Source: Hansfordia pulvinata
Taxonomy: Eukaryota; Ascomycota; Sordariomycetes; Xylariales
Length of the DNA: 64,000 nucleotides
Direction: 5' to 3'
Assembly: GCA_006538405.1 (NCBI GenBank)
Contig: BJKQ01000014.1
Span: 1,116,001 to 1,180,000, forward strand
Part shown: piece by piece, positions 60,010 to 64,000 of the stretch
Layout: each line of letters starts with the position of its first letter
How positions within the stretch are numbered: position 1 is the first letter of the stretch
Notes under the pieces: model-generated
The model's database searches: none
What the model was told of the DNA's origin: nothing
What the model saw: the letters and a program-made list of their open reading frames with translations, nothing else
Made by a program: the position numbers and the translations under genes

Positions 60010-61554
60010 CTGGTCGTGACCTGGTAACAGGCACGGTACGCGCGCGACTCGACACTTCCTTCACATACAGATTTGCGCATCGAGCTGTGCCTAACTTCAT
60101 AAGCACACATACTAGGTGTTTTTGTTTCACCACGATCCGGCATGCGTGCGCGCAGTGTGTGCGCATACAGACCCGTCGTTTTCAGGAAAAAAAGACAGGC
60201 AGCGGGTTCGGGTTCATGGCGCCAGGGGTTGTTTTTTTTATTTTCCTCCGTTCACTGGGGACGCAGCATATTCCTTGCATCTTCTTGTATCATGACTTGT
60301 GAATTTGGATATCAGCAGGAGCCAGACCGGGCATCTCTTTGACACGAAGCAAAAGACGGGCCAGGGGCCGCGAGGGCATACAGCCGGTGGACGAGGCCGG
60401 GGACGGCAAGGGGGATGTGCATTTTATGCATTTTTTTGGTCGATACCTATCACCAACGAAAGGGGAGACAACCCACAGATGATGTTATACCCAGGGGTAA
60501 ACGCAAACCAATAACGATACCTTCTAATGCAGCCCAGCGTTTGATTCTCCGTCCTTGCGGCCCGAGTGATGGGCTTGGCCGAGCCGAGTGCGTGTGGCCG
60601 GGGAAATTCTCTGGCTGCTATCATGTAGATGTCTGTGAGTGAAGGAAGACGGCCCGCGGGACCGGAGCTGCCGGCTCCGGCATCCTCGGTTCGGCACGAG
60701 TCTCGACGAGAGTTGCAAGGCCTGGGATCGCGGTGCCAGGTGCAGTTTAGTAGGTCGAGCACCTACCATTCCTGCCACTGTAGACAGACAGGTAAGTTCT
60801 TGGGTGCGCACCCTCATCCCCTCCGGGACCTATGGGCCAGCCGGCATTGATGAACCCGGGCAAGTCTCCAAAATGGCACGGATAGCGGTGGCTTGGGCCC
60901 TCACCTGGGTGAGAAGATGTACAGGATGAAGTGGGCTTTATGTAAGCGGGCACGTGAGCTGGGGAAGGTCAGAAGAGCTCCAGCTCCGAGTCGAAACGGC
61001 ACGAACGGGACCCGACGATGCTGGTCGCTTCTTGTTCCGCTGAAGCTTGTACGTACAGTCATTTACATTGAGTCAAGTAAGTGCGCATGTGCCTATCACA
61101 GGCCAGGCTCGAGTGTCTGGGAGGCGGGCCTAGCAACATTGAATCTGGAGGAGGCCAGCCTGGGGGAAGTTCTGGAAGGCCGGTCTGAGTTGAGTGCCCA
61201 GGGCACCTACGGTGCCTTGCCAGTCACTCCCGAATACGAGTATAAGAGGATGCTCTGAAAACCTACCATACGTCATCCCTAGTAGATATCAGCCTGGACA
61301 TGACACGAGCGGACAGAGTCAGGGAGCATGGGCGAGACTGGTGGGATCCGAGACTTCTCTTCTTCCTCCCGTGCCTCTCTCCACGAGGTAACGAGTACGG
61401 ATATTCGTACCGCTCCACGAGGCACGAGGCACGAGACCCGCAGGCCCTCGCGCCCGCCTACGCCCGCCCTGGGCGACACCGCAATCGGGCCTGACATGTG
61501 AAAGAAGGGAGATGATCGGCTCAAGCTAAGCCGGTTGGGTCGCGAATGGGGCGC

Positions 61555-61560
61555 CCTCGG
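61555..61560 (+). promoter_or_regulatory. CCTCGG site (FarA/FarB-type core)
   Basis: This is the core bound by the Aspergillus fatty-acid regulators FarA/FarB, here 964 bp upstream of the FOX2 ATG. A six-base match alone is weak. Confidence 0.35.
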
Positions 61561-61602
61561 CATTGATGGAGCGTGCCCCAGTGCCCCCCCTCGACCGCGC
61601 TG

Positions 61603-61608
61603 CCTCGG
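61603..61608 (+). promoter_or_regulatory. CCTCGG site (FarA/FarB-type core)
   Basis: This is a second copy in the same orientation, 43 bp after the one at 61555. Confidence 0.35.
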
Positions 61609-62306
61609 CTCAGCGGCTGGCAGCGCTGCGCCGGCCGGAGCTGGCTGGGAGCAGCTCTAGCTCTGTCTGTGAAATGCCATCCTCAGGGATCACCACCACC
61701 ACCACCACCTCAGGTCTCAACTCATCCCGAGCCGCTCGCTCTTCCAGCCCTCCATCACGCTGCGCTGCGCCGGGTGCTACTGCTGAGGCCTGCCCGGTCC
61801 GAATGAGACGCTTAAATACAGGTCCGGCACTTTATCTACCCAGGCCTGAGCCGCGCTTCCTGTCTCTCCTCCCCTTCTGTCCGTGCATCCACTCCCATCA
61901 CATCTCACATCGACCCGCTGCCCCGTCTCGCCAGGCACGTGGACGTACCTTATCCATCCCGTACGAGTAAAGCCACCCTCCCTCCAGTCCCAGTGACGTA
62001 TCCGTATACCCGCACGTTGCGTGGAGCCTCTTTGCTGGACCAGACGCCAGCAACTCGCCTCCAGCACCGCACCTGGATTGCATCTGACAGAAAGCCCGCC
62101 CCCCTCGTGCCTTCCTCGCAACAAAACAACAAAACGCCCATCCGCACCCGTCGGCAATTGCCCAGGCAGGCGCGATTCTACTCGTACGCGCGCTCGGTCG
62201 TCACCGCCCCCGCTGAACGCCAACACAACACAACCCAACCCAATCCGGCCCAGCCCTACGAGTACTCTCACTCGTACGCCATCCCTGCGGCTTCGGGTAG
62301 CAGTTG

Positions 62307-62312
62307 CCTCGG
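62307..62312 (+). promoter_or_regulatory. CCTCGG site (FarA/FarB-type core)
   Basis: This is the copy nearest the gene, 212 bp before the FOX2 ATG and thus well placed for induction by fatty acids. Confidence 0.45.
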
Positions 62313-62383
62313 CTCACCTCCACTGGCTTATTATTAGGTTGCCGGAAGCTCCCCCTTAGCTGCCTCTTTCCACTTCTCCGGTG

Positions 62384-62404
62384 CCCCCCCCCCCCCCCCC
62401 CCCC
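62384..62404. repeat. poly-C run, 21 bp
   Basis: This run lies in the FOX2 leader about 120 bp before the ATG. The following ~70 bp are CCA/CCT triplets. The run length is probably imprecise. Confidence 0.9.
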
Positions 62405-62523
62405 ACTCGCCGACCTCGATACCTCTACAATCACCACCTCCACCTCTACCTCCACCACCACCACCACTACCGCCCACCTCCGCCAGCTCATCCTCGCCCA
62501 CACTCTCACTCGCCCCCATCGCA

Positions 62524-64000
62524 ATGGCCGGCCAATTGCGCTACGACGACCAGGTCGTCGTCGTCACCGGCGCCGGCGGCGGCCTCGGCAAGGCCTACGC
62601 CACCTTCTTCGCCTCCCGCGGCGCAAAGGTCGTCGTCAACGACCTCGGCGGCTCCTTCAAGGGCGAGGGCAACTCGACCAAGGCCGCTGACGTCGTCGTC
62701 AACGAGATCAAGGCCGCCGGCGGCCAGGCCGTCCCCAACTACGACAGCGTCGAGAACGGCGACCGCATCATCGACACCGCCATCAAGGCCTTTGGCCGCA
62801 TCGACATCCTCCTCAACAATGCAGGCATCCTGCGCGACATCAGCTTCAAGAACATGACCGACCAGGACTGGGACCTCATCATCAAGGTCCATGTCCGCGG
62901 CTCCTACAAGTGCGCCCGCGCCGCCTGGCCGCACTTCCGCAAGCAAAAGTACGGTCGCGTCATCAACACGGCCTCCGCCGCCGGCCTCTTCGGCAACTTT
63001 GGCCAGGCCAACTACAGCGCTGCCAAGCTGGCCCTCGTCGGCTTCACCGAGACCCTCGCCAAGGAGGGCGCCAAGTACAACATCCTCGCAAACGTCATTG
63101 CCCCCATTGCCGGCTCCCGCATGACCGAGACCGTCATGCCCCCCGAGCTCATCGCCGCCCTCAAGCCCGAGTGGATCGTTCCCCTCGTCGCCGTCCTCGT
63201 CCACAGCTCCAACAAGTCCGAGACCGGTGGCATCTACGAGGTCGGCGGCGGCCACGCTGCCAAGCTGCGCTGGGAGCGCTCCTCGGGCCTGCTGCTCAAG
63301 GCCGACGACTCGTACACCCCCGACGCCATTATCCGCCAGTGGGACAAGGTCATCGACTTCTCCAAGCCCGAATATCCCGACGGTCCTGCCAACTTCATGG
63401 GCCTGCTCGAGCAGTCCATGAAGATGGACCCCAGCCCCCAGGGAGAGAAGCTCGATTTCACCGGCCGCGTCGCTCTGGTCACGGGTGGCGGTGCCGGCAT
63501 TGGCCGCGCTTACTGCCTGGCCTTTGCCAAATACGGCGCCTCTGTTGTCGTCAACGACCTCGTCGACCCCGACACAGTTGTGAACGAGATCAAGAAGGCC
63601 GGCGGCAAGGCTGCCGGCGTCAAGGCATCCTCCGAGGATGGTGAGAAGGTTGTCAAGGCCGCCGTCGAGGCATTTGGTCGCCTCGACATCATTGTCAACA
63701 ATGCTGGCATCCTTCGTGACAAAGCCTTCACTAACATGGATGATAACCTCTGGGAGCCTGTCATGAACGTCCACCTGAGGAGCACCTACAAGATCACCAA
63801 GGCCGCCTGGCCCATCCTCCTCAAGCAGAAGTACGGCCGCATCATCAACACCACCTCCACCAGCGGTATCTACGGCAACTTCGGGCAGACCAACTACGCT
63901 GCGGCGGTAAGTAACAGCCCGGTTCTCGGCTTCCCGGGCCTCCTACTTCGAGTGATGATGCTGATCTGTCCTACAGAAATGCGGTATTCTTGGCTTCTCT
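62524..64000 (+). CDS. peroxisomal multifunctional enzyme type 2 (Fox2), 5' part
   Basis: Fox2 carries out the hydration and D-specific 3-hydroxyacyl-CoA dehydrogenation steps of peroxisomal beta-oxidation. The window holds 469 codons: exon 1, 62524-63906, a 70-bp intron, and the first 24 bp of exon 2 (63977 on); the gene runs off the end. Two short-chain dehydrogenase domains are visible. Domain A starts with TGAGGGLG at residue 15, has LLNNAG and active-site Y164-x3-K168 (NYSAAK). Domain B begins near residue 315 with TGGGAGIG, has IVNNAG and Y458. The intron falls between Y458 and its partner Lys, so the YxxxK motif is split across exons. The C-terminal hydratase domain and any peroxisomal signal lie outside. 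No frameshift was seen. Three CCTCGG sites upstream suggest fatty-acid control. Confidence 0.95.
   Translation, partial: MAGQLRYDDQVVVVTGAGGGLGKAYATFFASRGAKVVVNDLGGSFKGEGNSTKAADVVVNEIKAAGGQAVPNYDSVENGDRIIDTAIKAFGRIDILLNNAGILRDISFKNMTDQDWDLIIKVHVRGSYKCARAAWPHFRKQKYGRVINTASAAGLFGNFGQANYSAAKLALVGFTETLAKEGAKYNILANVIAPIAGSRMTETVMPPELIAALKPEWIVPLVAVLVHSSNKSETGGIYEVGGGHAAKLRWERSSGLLLKADDSYTPDAIIRQWDKVIDFSKPEYPDGPANFMGLLEQSMKMDPSPQGEKLDFTGRVALVTGGGAGIGRAYCLAFAKYGASVVVNDLVDPDTVVNEIKKAGGKAAGVKASSEDGEKVVKAAVEAFGRLDIIVNNAGILRDKAFTNMDDNLWEPVMNVHLRSTYKITKAAWPILLKQKYGRIINTTSTSGIYGNFGQTNYAAAVSNSPVLGFPGLLLRVMMLICPTEMRYSWLL

Larger units (their letters stand above)
60010..62523. other. intergenic, RBR 3' flank and FOX2 promoter
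   Basis: These 2.5 kb contain no supported gene. The FOX2-proximal 1 kb carries three CCTCGG sites, TACGAGTA-type motifs (61236, 61962, 62180, 62256) and a C21 run in the leader followed by CCA/CCT-rich sequence. Confidence 0.55.

Overview
The window looks like nuclear DNA of a filamentous ascomycete (Pezizomycotina, probably Sordariomycetes; this is inference and no species can be named). The reasons are GC-rich coding sequence, many short introns (about 54-145 bp) with GT donors, CTRAC-like branch sites and YAG acceptors, and the gene families present: a Vip1/Asp1 inositol pyrophosphate kinase, Utp21, an Ecm11-domain protein, tubulin cofactor D, an RNF216-like RBR ligase and the peroxisomal multifunctional enzyme Fox2.

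Layout. 0-11 kb: a 137-bp tandem duplication, a possible small secreted protein lacking an ATG, a secreted or membrane hypothetical protein, tubulin cofactor D and a GH76 mannanase, the last three all on the minus strand. 11-32.5 kb: a 21.8-kb gene-poor block in which I can support only one tiny Cys/His-rich protein. It is rich in microsatellites, GGTAGGT tracts and a recurrent TACGAGTA motif. 32.5-43.3 kb: VIP1 (minus) and UTP21 (plus), divergently arranged around a 2.4-kb intergenic region. 44.6-50.5 kb, plus strand: an MFS transporter, a GNAT-like protein and an Ecm11-domain protein. 50.9-54.6 kb, minus strand: a Tda10/glycerate-kinase-like P-loop kinase and a secreted DUF4185-like protein. 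56.8 kb: an intron-containing tRNA-Pro(CGG). 57.9-64 kb, plus strand: an RBR E3 ligase with a hydrophobic insert, then Fox2, which runs off the window end.

The genes do not form a pathway or cluster. They are housekeeping genes (ribosome biogenesis, tubulin folding, inositol pyrophosphate signalling, beta-oxidation) mixed with accessory enzymes.

The most consequential observation is that at least seven of these genes need single-base corrections to read through, about 13 sites in total, mostly a missing G or C next to a short G/C run. Utp21, which is essential in yeast, needs about five. I read this as consensus-sequence error, not pseudogenisation. In VIP1 two opposite shifts cancel, so the frame stays open while the invariant phosphatase motif is replaced. 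The most interesting candidate for undescribed biology is the short, often palindromic TACGAGTA element, which recurs more than 50 times in intergenic DNA and is nearly absent from coding sequence.
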